In this document: positions 55,251-62,870 of the stretch, in pieces
Numbering within the stretch: position 1 is the stretch's first letter
Layout of the letters: each line of letters opens with the position of its first letter
Assembly: GCF_015352975.1 (NCBI RefSeq)
Contig: NZ_JACYIZ010000004.1
Location: forward strand, 1-64,000
Length of the DNA stretch: 64,000 nt
Origin: Aestuariimicrobium ganziense
GTDB taxonomy: Bacteria; Actinomycetota; Actinomycetes; Propionibacteriales; Propionibacteriaceae
Reading direction: 5' to 3'
The notes under the pieces: model-generated
Told to the model about the DNA's origin: nothing
Database searches by the model: none
What the model saw: the letters and a program-made list of their open reading frames with translations, nothing else
Made by a program: the position numbers and the translations under genes

Positions 55251-55269
55251 GCCTTCAGCCTGCCAGAGT

Positions 55270-55346
55270 GATGGTTTCGTGCCACGCGATCGACGCAGAG
55301 GCCCTGATTCGAAGGGTTTGCGGCGATCGCGTGGCACGAAACCATC
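55270..55346. repeat. 23-bp perfect inverted repeat forming a ~77-nt hairpin
   Basis: The arm at 55270-55292 starts GATGGTTTCGTGCCACGCG and is exactly complementary to 55324-55346. Inside, CGCAGA/TTTGCG and GCCCT/AGGG extend the fold. It lies between the quinone oxidoreductase start and tRNA-Ser. Confidence 0.85.
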
Positions 55347-55409
55347 AGCGACGTGCGCCACCAGCCACGCATGGCGTCGGGGCTGCGAGCCCCCGGGCGG
55401 GTCTGGCAG

Positions 55410-55415
55410 TAGCAT
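55410..55415 (+). promoter_or_regulatory. Possible -10 TAGCAT of tRNA-Ser(UGA)
   Basis: A -10-like hexamer 37 bp before the mature tRNA; no good -35 at 17 bp. Confidence 0.35.
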
Positions 55416-55452
55416 GGGGCTGGCCCGAGCCGGACCCTGCGTCAGGCCCCAG

Positions 55453-55538
55453 GGCGAGGTCGCATAGTGGACTAGTGCAGCCGCCTTGAAAGCGGCCGAG
55501 GGCAACCTCCGTGGGTTCGAATCCCACCCTCGCCGCCA
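55453..55538 (+). tRNA. tRNA-Ser(UGA)
   Basis: 86 nt. Acceptor stem GGCGAGG/CCTCGCC, discriminator G and an encoded CCA. Anticodon stem GCCGC/GCGGC with loop CTTGAAA gives anticodon TGA. T arm GTGGG-TTCGAAT-CCCAC. The long variable arm (GAGGGCAACCTC) confirms a class II tRNA. Confidence 0.95.
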
Positions 55539-55554
55539 CAAGGAAGGAGACCGC

Positions 55555-56013
55555 GTGACCACCTATGTGCTGAAGCCACGACTACCCGTGCGGGCATTCC
55601 TGGTCTCAGCAGTGCTCACGATGGTCGGTGCCGGTCTGCTGGTGGCAGCGTTGTCGTCGCGCTGGCACATTGCTGCGGTGGTCGCCGCGGCTGTGGTGTT
55701 GGCCGCCGGAGTGGTGCTGCTGGCGATGGCGCTGATCTCGATGCGAACCCTGCGCATGAAGATCACCTTCGACGACGACGGCTACCGGATCAAGGGCCCG
55801 GGCTCCGACGTGACCGGGGCCTGGCGAGACGTGACCAAGGTGGTGCAGACCGACGAGGGCGCTCGCCTGGTCTTCCACCACGGTGAGGTGCGCCGCACCC
55901 ACCTGTGGTGCCCGGGTGGGGCCGACGACCCTCAGATGCAGGCCCTGACAGCCGACCTGGGACGCCGGCTCGACCACAGCCGTGGGCTCACCAACCTGAT
56001 CGTGCCCGGCTGA
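55555..56013 (+). CDS. Small membrane protein with a PH-like C-terminal domain
   Basis: 152 residues from GTG 55555, which has a near-perfect AAGGAAGGAGA 5 nt upstream. Two membrane segments at about 10-32 and 38-60 are followed by a cytoplasmic domain of about 80 residues with strands ITFDDDGYRIKG, DVTGAWRDVTKVVQ and ARLVFHHGEVRRTHLW. The order recalls bacterial PH-like domains. Function unknown. It begins 17 bp after tRNA-Ser and converges on the LCP gene, only 7 bp from its stop. Confidence 0.75.
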   Translation: MTTYVLKPRLPVRAFLVSAVLTMVGAGLLVAALSSRWHIAAVVAAAVVLAAGVVLLAMALISMRTLRMKITFDDDGYRIKGPGSDVTGAWRDVTKVVQTDEGARLVFHHGEVRRTHLWCPGGADDPQMQALTADLGRRLDHSRGLTNLIVPG

Positions 56014-56020
56014 AGCGGTC

Positions 56021-57940
56021 CTATCGTCCCGGCGTCGGGCTGGGACTGACCGGGTTGTAGGCGCAGGCATCGGTCAGGCTCTCCGCCTCGACCGTGGGCG
56101 TGGCACCGGGCGTCGCGCTCTTCCCGGGAGCACTGCTGCGTGACGGAGGGGCACTGCTGGGACCAGCGCTCGTCCCGGGTGACGACGACGCCGAACTCGT
56201 CGGGGCCTTGGTCGCCGGTGCGCCGCCCGGGGCATCGCCCACGGTCTCGATCGCCCGCTTCACCCGCGCCCGCATCATCGCGAAGTCGGGGTTGTAGGTG
56301 ACGAATCCGTCCTTGTCGTGGACGAACAGCACCCGGGTCTGCTTGCCGTTCTTGACCCGGCGAGCCAGTTCGACCATGGCCGGCAGCACTTCCTGGGGCA
56401 TGTCGGTGCTGATCATCTGCTTCGACGCCCGGGCGATCGCCTCGTAGCGGGTGAGCATGGTGGCTGGGTCGGCCTGGTCGATGACGCCCTTGATCACGCA
56501 GGTCTGGCGGCTCATTCGCGAGAAGTCGCCGCCGTCCATGTACTTGCGCGCCCGGGCGTACCACATGGCGTAGTAGCCGTTGAGCAGTCGGTTGGGGCCC
56601 GGGTCGATCTTGCCGACGATGCGGTCGTAGCGGTCGGTGATCGGGATCTCCTGGTTGACGTTGATCCGCACCCCACCCATGGCGTCGATCAGTTGCACCA
56701 GTCCGTCGATGTTGAGCGCCATGAAGTAGTCGATCTTGAGCCCCAGCGTGCCCTCCATGCCCAGCTTGAGGGCGTCGGCGCCCTTGTAGTCGGTGTTGGC
56801 GAACAGGTCGGGATGGGAGGCCGGCACGTGGGCCCACACCGAGTTCGCGAAGTAAGCGGCATTGTCGCCGTCAACCCCGTCGTACCAACCCTGCGGGTAC
56901 AGCCGGTTCAGTTCGGTGCCCTTGGGGAACTGCATCCGGGCCATGTTGCGCGGGATCTGGATGATCACGGTGTTGCCGGTCGCCGTGTCGATCGAGGCGA
57001 CCATCATCGTGTCGGTCGAGATGTCGACCTCGTCGTAGTCACGAACTGCGGTGTTGTCGAGCCCGACCAACAGGATGTTGAGGCGAGGCTTGGCCGCCCA
57101 GACGTCCTCGGCCTTCTTGCCCTTGGTCTCGATCGTGGGGCGGGTCTGGGACTTCTTGTCGTCCTGTGAAGCGAAGATGTCCTTGACCAACCCGGCCTGC
57201 TGCGACGAGTAGTGCGACGCGACGGCCAGCGGGGCGGCGACGGCGAACGACAGCACGCCGACGGCCAGGGCTCCCACCGCACGCTGCGTGCGGTTTCGCC
57301 TGACTGGACGGGTCACCAGGTGTGTGCCGACGATCAGCGTCACCCAGATCAGGCCGAGCACGATCAGCGCCGTGCTGGCCCCCTGCAACACCGTGGGCTT
57401 GACTGCTGTCGTGCTGGCCTGGACGGGGTCACTGGCGACCCAGATGCCCAGACCGAGCAGGCTCGCGACGAAGGTGCCGGCGGCGACCCAGCCGACGATC
57501 CGGGCCGCGGACGACGAGCGCACCAGGCCGATCCCGGGGACCAGCGTGCTCGCGGCGGTCTTGATCAGCGATCGGGTGAACGGGTGGTTGCGATCGAACA
57601 GCGGCTCATCGTCCTCGACCTCAGCACGGGTGGGGGCGTTGGCCGAGCGGTCGCCGAGGAACATCCGGCGGATCGCGCTGGTCTCCATCTCATCGGGAGC
57701 TTCGGCTGCTGGTGTGGGCTTGGTCGGCGTCGATGCACCGCTCGCTGCAGTGCGGGTCGTCCGTTCGTCGTCGCCCAGCGCGAATCGTGGACGCACTGCC
57801 GTGGCGTCGGGGTCGTCGGCGGCAGCGTTGCCGTCTGCCAGGTATCGGGGCGCACGAGTACCCTCCGGGGGCTCCCGGAAGACGCTGTCGAGGTAGTCGT
57901 CCTCCCCGGGAGGTCCGGCGCGGCGCGGTGCGTCGTTCAT
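56021..57940 (-). CDS. LytR-CpsA-Psr (LCP) family cell-wall ligase
   Basis: LCP enzymes transfer teichoic-acid, arabinogalactan or capsule polymers from a lipid carrier to peptidoglycan. 639 residues. Residues 1-120 are an acidic, Pro/Ala-rich cytoplasmic tail. Three membrane segments lie at about 147-170, 187-210 and 220-245. The LCP domain (about 288-520) begins LNILLVGLDN and has DISTDTMMVASID and VIIQIPRNM, the pyrophosphate-binding region. The C terminus is a Ser/Pro/Ala-rich tail. Most LCP proteins have one membrane segment, so three is unusual. ATG 57940 has AGGAG upstream. The 5' leader carries three 17-bp repeats. Confidence 0.9.
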   Translation of the reverse strand: MNDAPRRAGPPGEDDYLDSVFREPPEGTRAPRYLADGNAAADDPDATAVRPRFALGDDERTTRTAASGASTPTKPTPAAEAPDEMETSAIRRMFLGDRSANAPTRAEVEDDEPLFDRNHPFTRSLIKTAASTLVPGIGLVRSSSAARIVGWVAAGTFVASLLGLGIWVASDPVQASTTAVKPTVLQGASTALIVLGLIWVTLIVGTHLVTRPVRRNRTQRAVGALAVGVLSFAVAAPLAVASHYSSQQAGLVKDIFASQDDKKSQTRPTIETKGKKAEDVWAAKPRLNILLVGLDNTAVRDYDEVDISTDTMMVASIDTATGNTVIIQIPRNMARMQFPKGTELNRLYPQGWYDGVDGDNAAYFANSVWAHVPASHPDLFANTDYKGADALKLGMEGTLGLKIDYFMALNIDGLVQLIDAMGGVRINVNQEIPITDRYDRIVGKIDPGPNRLLNGYYAMWYARARKYMDGGDFSRMSRQTCVIKGVIDQADPATMLTRYEAIARASKQMISTDMPQEVLPAMVELARRVKNGKQTRVLFVHDKDGFVTYNPDFAMMRARVKRAIETVGDAPGGAPATKAPTSSASSSPGTSAGPSSAPPSRSSAPGKSATPGATPTVEAESLTDACAYNPVSPSPTPGR

Positions 57941-57992
57941 CGAACTCCTGGTCTGCCGGCGCGCGAGTCGCGTGGGTCTGGGGGCGTCCCTG

Positions 57993-58043
57993 CCCTGCGC
58001 CGGTTCGTCCCCTGCGCCGGTTCGTCCCCTGCGCCGGTTCGTC
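57993..58043. repeat. Three perfect 17-bp direct repeats upstream of the LCP gene
   Basis: CCCTGCGCCGGTTCGTC at 57993, 58010 and 58027 with no spacers. They lie just downstream of the minus-strand -10 at 58045-58050, so they would be in the 5' leader of the LCP transcript. Confidence 0.9.
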
Positions 58044-58044
58044 C

Positions 58045-58050
58045 ATAGTA
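58045..58050 (-). promoter_or_regulatory. -10 element TACTAT of the LCP gene
   Basis: Best match to TAnnnT upstream of the LCP start; transcription would begin near 58038, inside the repeat block, giving a ~100-nt leader. Confidence 0.45.
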
Positions 58051-58171
58051 GGCACGGCGAGGTGCTGGGTGTGAGTCGAGCATGAGGGTTGGCAGTGGGT
58101 GGTTGAGGGTTGGCCGAGGACGACGCTCGCCCAGATCGTCGGGTCGCCCCAGCTCATCGAGTCGTGGGACT

Positions 58172-58200
58172 TTGCCCCGCCCCATCGGCGGCACTAGTCT
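58172..58200 (+). promoter_or_regulatory. Promoter of tRNA-Ser(GCU)
   Basis: TTGCCC (58172-58177) and TAGTCT (58195-58200) with a 17-bp spacer. Transcription from about 58207 covers a hairpin (GACCTCCG 58213-58220, CGGAGGTC 58235-58242) just before the tRNA. Confidence 0.65.
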
Positions 58201-58248
58201 TGACCCTTGGTGGACCTCCGCCCGCGGGTCGGGTCGGAGGTCGATCAC

Positions 58249-58339
58249 GGAGGTGTCGCCTAGTACGGTCTATGGCGCCCGCCTGCTAAGCGGGTTTCGG
58301 GCTAATACCCGATCGTGGGTTCAAATCCCACCACCTCCG
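58249..58339 (+). tRNA. tRNA-Ser(GCU)
   Basis: 91 nt. Acceptor GGAGGTG/CACCTCC, discriminator G, followed by CCC, so CCA is not encoded. Anticodon loop CTGCTAA gives GCT. Long variable arm with CGGG/CCCG stem, T arm GTGGG-TTCAAAT-CCCAC. Confidence 0.95.
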
Positions 58340-58348
58340 CCCTGTGAT

Positions 58349-58381
58349 GAACCCCCGTCCGACCTTGTCGGGCGGGGGTTC
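58349..58381. terminator. Terminator after tRNA-Ser(GCU), shared with lacI-type gene
   Basis: GAACCCCCG (58349-58357) pairs with CGGGGGTTC (58373-58381); an inner CCGAC/GTCGG extends it. It lies between the tRNA and the convergent regulator stop. Confidence 0.8.
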
Positions 58382-58400
58382 GTCGTTCGGTCGCGTCCCC

Positions 58401-59435
58401 TCAGCGCGGTGGCGGCGGGGCGGTCGAGACCCGGACCGTCAGTTCGGTGGGGATCAGCACCCGTCGGGGCGGGGGCTGCTGCGGCGACTGCATCCGGGCC
58501 AACAACATGGCCACCAGTTCGTCCCCGATCCGGTGGAAGTCCTGCTTGACCGTGGTCAGCGGGGGTGCGGAGTACTCGGTCAGGGCGATGCCGTCGAACC
58601 CGACGATCGAGATGTCGTCCGGCACGCGTCGTCCCAACTCGTGCAGTGCCCGCATCAGCCCGAAGGCCATCTCGTCGTTGGCGCAGAACACCGCTGTGAT
58701 GTTTGGGTCACGGGCAATCTGCAGCCCGATCTCGTAGCCCGAGGCAGGAGTCCAGTCGCCCTGCCAGGCCTTGGGCGGACGAATCCCGGCCTGGACCAAG
58801 GTCTCCTGCCAGGCGATCACCCGCATGCTGGCCGGGTCGGAGTCCTCAGGGCCGGAGATGTGGTGCACGCTGTGGTGGCCGAGCCCGAGCAGGTGCTCCA
58901 CCGCCCTGCGCGCACCCCCCATCTGGTCGGTGACCACGGCCGGCAGGTGCCCGACCAGGCGTGAGTCCGACACCGCCACCGGCAACCCGGCCGGCAGGGC
59001 GAGGTTCTCGGGGGCGGTCCGCTCGGCACGGATGATCGCCAGACCATCGATCGCCTGGTGCGACAGCCGCGAGACGGCGCTGGCCCAACTCTCGGTGTTC
59101 GAGGTGCGCACGTTGAGCAGGCTGACTGAGTAGCCGGCCCGTTCGGCGGCGTCGATCACCCCACCCATGGTCAGGGTCTCACCGGTGCGCTCGAAACGGT
59201 GCGCCAGCAGTCCGATGGCACCGAACGAGCCGCTGCGCAGGGCGCGTGCTGCCTTGTTGGGGGTGTAGCCGAGTTGCTCCATGGCGTGCTCGACGCGCGC
59301 GCGGGTGGCAGGACGCACCTGGCCGGCGCCGGTCGAGACCCGTGAGACGGTCTGCGCCGAGACCCCAGCCAGGCGCGCCACGTCCTGGATCGAGGGGCCG
59401 CCACGACGGCGTCTCGACAGGGGCGTGATCGACAT
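58401..59435 (-). CDS. LacI-family transcriptional regulator of the galactoside operon
   Basis: 344 residues from ATG 59435; TACCAT ends 7 nt before it, and an ATG 39 nt upstream lies inside a putative operator. The DNA-binding domain (about 14-68) has SIQDVARLAGVSAQTVSRV and the hinge-helix region YTPNKAARALRSG. The rest is the periplasmic-binding-protein-like sugar domain with VFCANDEMAFGLMRAL and ISIVGFDGIALTEY. It is divergent from the binding-protein/permease/beta-galactosidase operon and probably represses it until a galactoside binds. Matching palindromes flank both promoters. Confidence 0.9.
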   Translation of the reverse strand: MSITPLSRRRRGGPSIQDVARLAGVSAQTVSRVSTGAGQVRPATRARVEHAMEQLGYTPNKAARALRSGSFGAIGLLAHRFERTGETLTMGGVIDAAERAGYSVSLLNVRTSNTESWASAVSRLSHQAIDGLAIIRAERTAPENLALPAGLPVAVSDSRLVGHLPAVVTDQMGGARRAVEHLLGLGHHSVHHISGPEDSDPASMRVIAWQETLVQAGIRPPKAWQGDWTPASGYEIGLQIARDPNITAVFCANDEMAFGLMRALHELGRRVPDDISIVGFDGIALTEYSAPPLTTVKQDFHRIGDELVAMLLARMQSPQQPPPRRVLIPTELTVRVSTAPPPPR

Positions 59436-59442
59436 GAGTTGG

Positions 59443-59448
59443 ATGGTA
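59443..59448 (-). promoter_or_regulatory. -10 element TACCAT of the LacI-type gene
   Basis: On the minus strand it ends 7 nt before ATG 59435; leaderless spacing. Confidence 0.5.
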
Positions 59449-59458
59449 CTCAGCTGTG

Positions 59459-59474
59459 ATGGTGACGTGAACAT
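59459..59474. promoter_or_regulatory. LacI-type operator, copy 1
   Basis: ATGGTGACGTGAACAT shares 15 of 16 bases with copy 2. It lies 10 bp upstream of the regulator's -10, so binding would give autorepression. Confidence 0.6.
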
Positions 59475-59485
59475 CTCAGCGAAAT

Positions 59486-59493
59486 GAGCGCTC
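59486..59493. promoter_or_regulatory. GAGCGCTC palindrome
   Basis: Centre of the TGGGAGCGCTCCCA operator of actinobacterial CebR-like LacI regulators; here flanked by AAAT and TCTG, so only the core matches. Confidence 0.35.
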
Positions 59494-59584
59494 TCTGCAT
59501 GGAGAAGGGTTACCGTCTGGGGAGCGATGCTGATCGTTACCCGACCGTTATCCGTGGTGCGGCGACGAGGCGGGCCAACACGCT

Positions 59585-59600
59585 ATGTTGACGTGAACAT
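59585..59600. promoter_or_regulatory. LacI-type operator, copy 2
   Basis: ATGTTGACGTGAACAT, a 16-bp palindrome with central CG and one mismatched position per arm, between copy 1 and the binding-protein gene. Best candidate for the main repressor site. Confidence 0.65.
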
Positions 59601-59721
59601 CACCGTCGTTCGGTGTCGCTGGGCGACGGGACGCCTGACCGGCCACCGGCCGGCCGCGCGGGGCAACGAGGCCCCAAAGGGTTTCACCGTCCCCCTTCGG
59701 TGAAGAGAAAAAGGAACCTGC

Positions 59722-61038
59722 ATGTACAACCTCAACAGGCGCCTGCTCCTGGGTCTGGGCCTCTCGGCAGCGGCCGTCGGCCTCGCGGGCTGTGGCGACG
59801 ACGGCGGTGGCACCGACGAGCCCGTGGCCTCCGAAGACATTCCCAAGAGCGGCACGATCACCGTCTGGTGCTGGGACCCCGCCTTCAACCTCTACTCGAT
59901 GAAAGAGGCCGAGAAGGTCTACCAGAAGACCAGCCCCGACGTGAAGCTCAACATCGTCGAGACCCCCTGGGACGACGTCCAGACCAAGCTGACCACGATC
60001 GCCCAGTCGAAGGCGTTCGACCAGCTGCCCGACATCTTCCTGTGCCAGAACAACGCCTTCCAGAAGAACGTCGAGAACTACCCCGACCTGTTCGCCGACT
60101 TCGGCAGCTCCGGCATCAAGTACGACGAGTTCCCCGAGGGCGTCGTCGGCTACTCGAAGTTCGACGACAAGAACTGGGGCTGCCCGTTCGACAACGGCAC
60201 CGCGGTCAACGCCCTGCGCACCGACATCCTCGAGCAGGCCGGCTTCACGGTCGAGGACTTCACCGACATCACCTGGACCGACTTCATCGCCAAGGGCAAG
60301 GAGGTGCTCGGCAAGACGGGCAAGGGCCTGATGTCGGGTGAGGTCGGCTCGCCCGACATCCTGTCGATCATGCTGCAGAGCGCCGGCGGCAGCTTCTTCA
60401 CCGAGGACGGCAAGGCCAACCTCAAGGACAACGAGAAGCTGATCAAGTCGCTCGAGGCCTACCGCGACATCGTGGCGGCCAAGATCTTCACCCAGGTGAA
60501 CTCGTGGGACGAGTACATCGCCACCTTCATCAACTCCAAGGTCGGCGGCGTCATCAACGGCGTGTGGATCCTCGGTTCGGTGCAGACCGCCAAGGACCAG
60601 TCCGGCAAGTGGGCTGTCACCAACATCCCCAAGCTCGACGGCGTCGACGGTGCCACGAATTACTCCGCCAACGGTGGGTCGTCGTGGGCCATCACGCCCA
60701 AGGACAACAAGGTGCTGGCTGCCGACTTCCTGGCCAAGACCTTCGCCGGCTCCAAGGAGCTCTACGAGACGATCCTGCCCAAGGCCGGCGCGCTGGCCAA
60801 CTGGATCCCCGCGGCCGACAGCGCGGTCTACAAGGAGCCGCAGGAGTACTTCGGTGGCGACGCCATCTACTCCAAGGTCGTCGACTACGCCCAGAAGGTG
60901 CCCGCCATGGCGCCCGGCGCGTACTACTACGAGGCCCGCGACGCCGTCGCGGCTGCCATCCCGAAGATCATCGCCGGTGGAGACATCAAGGCTGCTCTCG
61001 AGGAGGCCCACAAGACCCTCGAGTTCGCGATGAACTGA
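59722..61038 (+). CDS. Sugar ABC transporter substrate-binding lipoprotein
   Basis: 438 residues. Lipoprotein signal with lipobox LAGC, lipidated Cys24, and an Arg-Arg pair in NRRLLLGLGL that may direct Tat export. The mature part is a family 1 solute-binding protein (TITVWCWDPAFN, NGVWILGSVQTAKDQ, SSWAITPKDNK). With the downstream permeases and beta-galactosidase, the likely ligand is a beta-galactoside. ATG 59722 has AAAAAGGA 7 nt upstream. A TTCACCG/CGGTGAA hairpin lies at 59683-59704 just before the ribosome site. A strong hairpin follows the stop. Confidence 0.92.
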   Translation: MYNLNRRLLLGLGLSAAAVGLAGCGDDGGGTDEPVASEDIPKSGTITVWCWDPAFNLYSMKEAEKVYQKTSPDVKLNIVETPWDDVQTKLTTIAQSKAFDQLPDIFLCQNNAFQKNVENYPDLFADFGSSGIKYDEFPEGVVGYSKFDDKNWGCPFDNGTAVNALRTDILEQAGFTVEDFTDITWTDFIAKGKEVLGKTGKGLMSGEVGSPDILSIMLQSAGGSFFTEDGKANLKDNEKLIKSLEAYRDIVAAKIFTQVNSWDEYIATFINSKVGGVINGVWILGSVQTAKDQSGKWAVTNIPKLDGVDGATNYSANGGSSWAITPKDNKVLAADFLAKTFAGSKELYETILPKAGALANWIPAADSAVYKEPQEYFGGDAIYSKVVDYAQKVPAMAPGAYYYEARDAVAAAIPKIIAGGDIKAALEEAHKTLEFAMN

Positions 61039-61049
61039 TTGGTGACCGT

Positions 61050-61084
61050 GAGAGGGGGGTTGAACCGAGTTCGACCCCCCTCTC
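61050..61084 (+). terminator. Intercistronic hairpin between binding protein and first permease
   Basis: GAGAGGGGGGTTGAAC pairs with GTTCGACCCCCCTCTC (one G-T pair), 3-nt loop, 12 nt after the stop. As in other binding-protein operons it probably stabilises the upstream message or partly terminates, lowering permease expression. Confidence 0.75.
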
Positions 61085-61105
61085 GTGTCAGGAAGGTGGT
61101 AACTC

Positions 61106-62062
61106 GTGTCAGTCACGACACAACCGACGGTCCCGCTGGCTCCTGACGGTGAGCCAGACCTGACCCCCGCCAAGCGACGGGGCGGCCGGATGACGATCAG
61201 CCGGCGGACCAATCTCGTGGGCTGGGGCTTCCTGCTCCCTGCTGCGGGGCTGGTCACCTTGATGAGCTTCTGGCCCATGTTCAGGGCCCTGATCCTGTCG
61301 TTCCAGTCCGGGCGCGGCACCCGGATGCGCTGGGCCGACCCGCTGTGGTTCAACTACACACGTCTACTCGAGGACAAGGTGTTCCAGCAGACGCTGGCCA
61401 ACACCTTCATCTACCTGGCCATCCAGGTGCCGATCATGCTGATCCTGGCCCTGATCCTGGCCAACCTGCTCAACGACCGGAACCTGCGGTTCCGCGGCCT
61501 GTTCCGCACCGCGATCTTCCTGCCCTGCGCGGTCGGCCTGGTGTCGTACGCGCTGGTCTTCCGCACGATGTTCGCCAACGACGGCATGGTCAACGTCTTC
61601 CTCGGCAAGCTGGGCTTCGACCCGGTGCCGTGGCTGAACAACCCGACCACCGCCAAGTTGGTCATCGTGATGGGTCTGCTGTGGCGCTGGACCGGCTACA
61701 ACATGATCTTCTACCTGGCCGGCCTGCAGAACATCGATCCGAACACCCTCGAGGCGGCCCGCATCGACGGCGCAGGCCCGATCCGCACCTTCCTCTACGT
61801 GACGGTTCCCCAGCTCAAGCCGATGATCCTGCTCACCGCGATCATGTCGACCAACGGCACGCTGCAGTTGTTCGACGAGTCGTGGAACCTGACCGCCGGT
61901 GGCCCGGGGTACGCATCGATGACGATGTCGCACTACCTGTACCAGGTGTCGTTCCAGGGCAGCCCGAACTTCGGTTACGCCTCAGCCATCTCGTACGTGA
62001 TCCTGATCCTCGTGGCCATCCTGGCCCTCATCCAGATGAAGGTGGGTGACCGTCGTGACTAG
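61106..62062 (+). CDS. Sugar ABC transporter permease, MalF/LacF-type
   Basis: 318 residues from GTG 61106 with AGGAAGG upstream. Six membrane segments and the cytoplasmic EAA loop EAARIDGAGPIRTFLYVTVP, which contacts the shared ATPase. No ATPase gene is in this operon so far; actinobacterial sugar importers often borrow a common MsiK-type ATPase. It overlaps the next permease by 17 nt if that starts at 62046. Confidence 0.92.
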   Translation: MSVTTQPTVPLAPDGEPDLTPAKRRGGRMTISRRTNLVGWGFLLPAAGLVTLMSFWPMFRALILSFQSGRGTRMRWADPLWFNYTRLLEDKVFQQTLANTFIYLAIQVPIMLILALILANLLNDRNLRFRGLFRTAIFLPCAVGLVSYALVFRTMFANDGMVNVFLGKLGFDPVPWLNNPTTAKLVIVMGLLWRWTGYNMIFYLAGLQNIDPNTLEAARIDGAGPIRTFLYVTVPQLKPMILLTAIMSTNGTLQLFDESWNLTAGGPGYASMTMSHYLYQVSFQGSPNFGYASAISYVILILVAILALIQMKVGDRRD

Positions 62063-62870
62063 GACGAGCCTGCGCCGGCTTCCCGGTTACATCTTCCTGA
62101 CCATCGCCGCAATCGTCTCGGTGTTCCCGCTGTACTTCATGCTGGTCTCGGCGACCAACACCAGCCGTGAGGTGATCAGTTCGAAGCTGACGCCGGGGGG
62201 CAACCTGATCAACAACTACAACGCGTTGATGGCCTCGCAGCAGAGCCTGTGGGTGGCGTTTCGCCAGTCGACGATCATCGCCGTGGTGACCACGGTGCTG
62301 GCGCTGTTGATCTGCTCGATCGCCGGCTACGGCTTCGAGGTCTTCCACTCCAGGGGCAAGGACCGCCTGATGGCCGTCCTGCTGCTGGCCATCATGATTC
62401 CCTTCGCCGCCACCATGATCCCGCTGTTCCAGATGTTCGCCGGGCTCAACATGGTCAACTCGGTGATGGCCGTGGTGCTGCCGGCAGTGGCCACCCCGTT
62501 CCTGATCCTGTTGTTCCGACAGTCAGCCAGGAACTTCCCCCACGAGATCATCGAGGCAGCGCGCATCGACGGGCTCAGTGAGATCGCGATCTTCTTCAAG
62601 ATCTTCATCCCCACGATGCGCTCGGCCTACGCCGCGGCGGCGGTCATCACCTTCATGGCGGCGTGGAACAACTTCCTGTGGCCCAAGGTGATCCTGATCA
62701 ACTCGCAGTTCCAGACCATCCCGATGATGATCTCGAACCTGACCGCCGGCTACGTCACCGACTTCGGTGTGCTGATGCTCGCGGTGACGATCGCCACGTT
62801 GCCGACGATCTTCGTCTTCCTCGCGCTGCAGCGCGTGTTCGCAGAAGGAATCACAGGAGCCATCAAGTGA
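62046..62870 (+). CDS. Sugar ABC transporter permease, MalG/LacG-type
   Basis: 274 residues from GTG 62046, which has AAGG just upstream; GTG 62055 is an alternative. Six membrane segments with the EAA loop EAARIDGLSEIAIFFKIFIP and the family C terminus LALQRVFAEGITGAIK. It forms the translocation pore with the preceding permease. It overlaps the beta-galactosidase start by 4 nt. Confidence 0.92.
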   Translation: MTVVTRTSLRRLPGYIFLTIAAIVSVFPLYFMLVSATNTSREVISSKLTPGGNLINNYNALMASQQSLWVAFRQSTIIAVVTTVLALLICSIAGYGFEVFHSRGKDRLMAVLLLAIMIPFAATMIPLFQMFAGLNMVNSVMAVVLPAVATPFLILLFRQSARNFPHEIIEAARIDGLSEIAIFFKIFIPTMRSAYAAAAVITFMAAWNNFLWPKVILINSQFQTIPMMISNLTAGYVTDFGVLMLAVTIATLPTIFVFLALQRVFAEGITGAIK

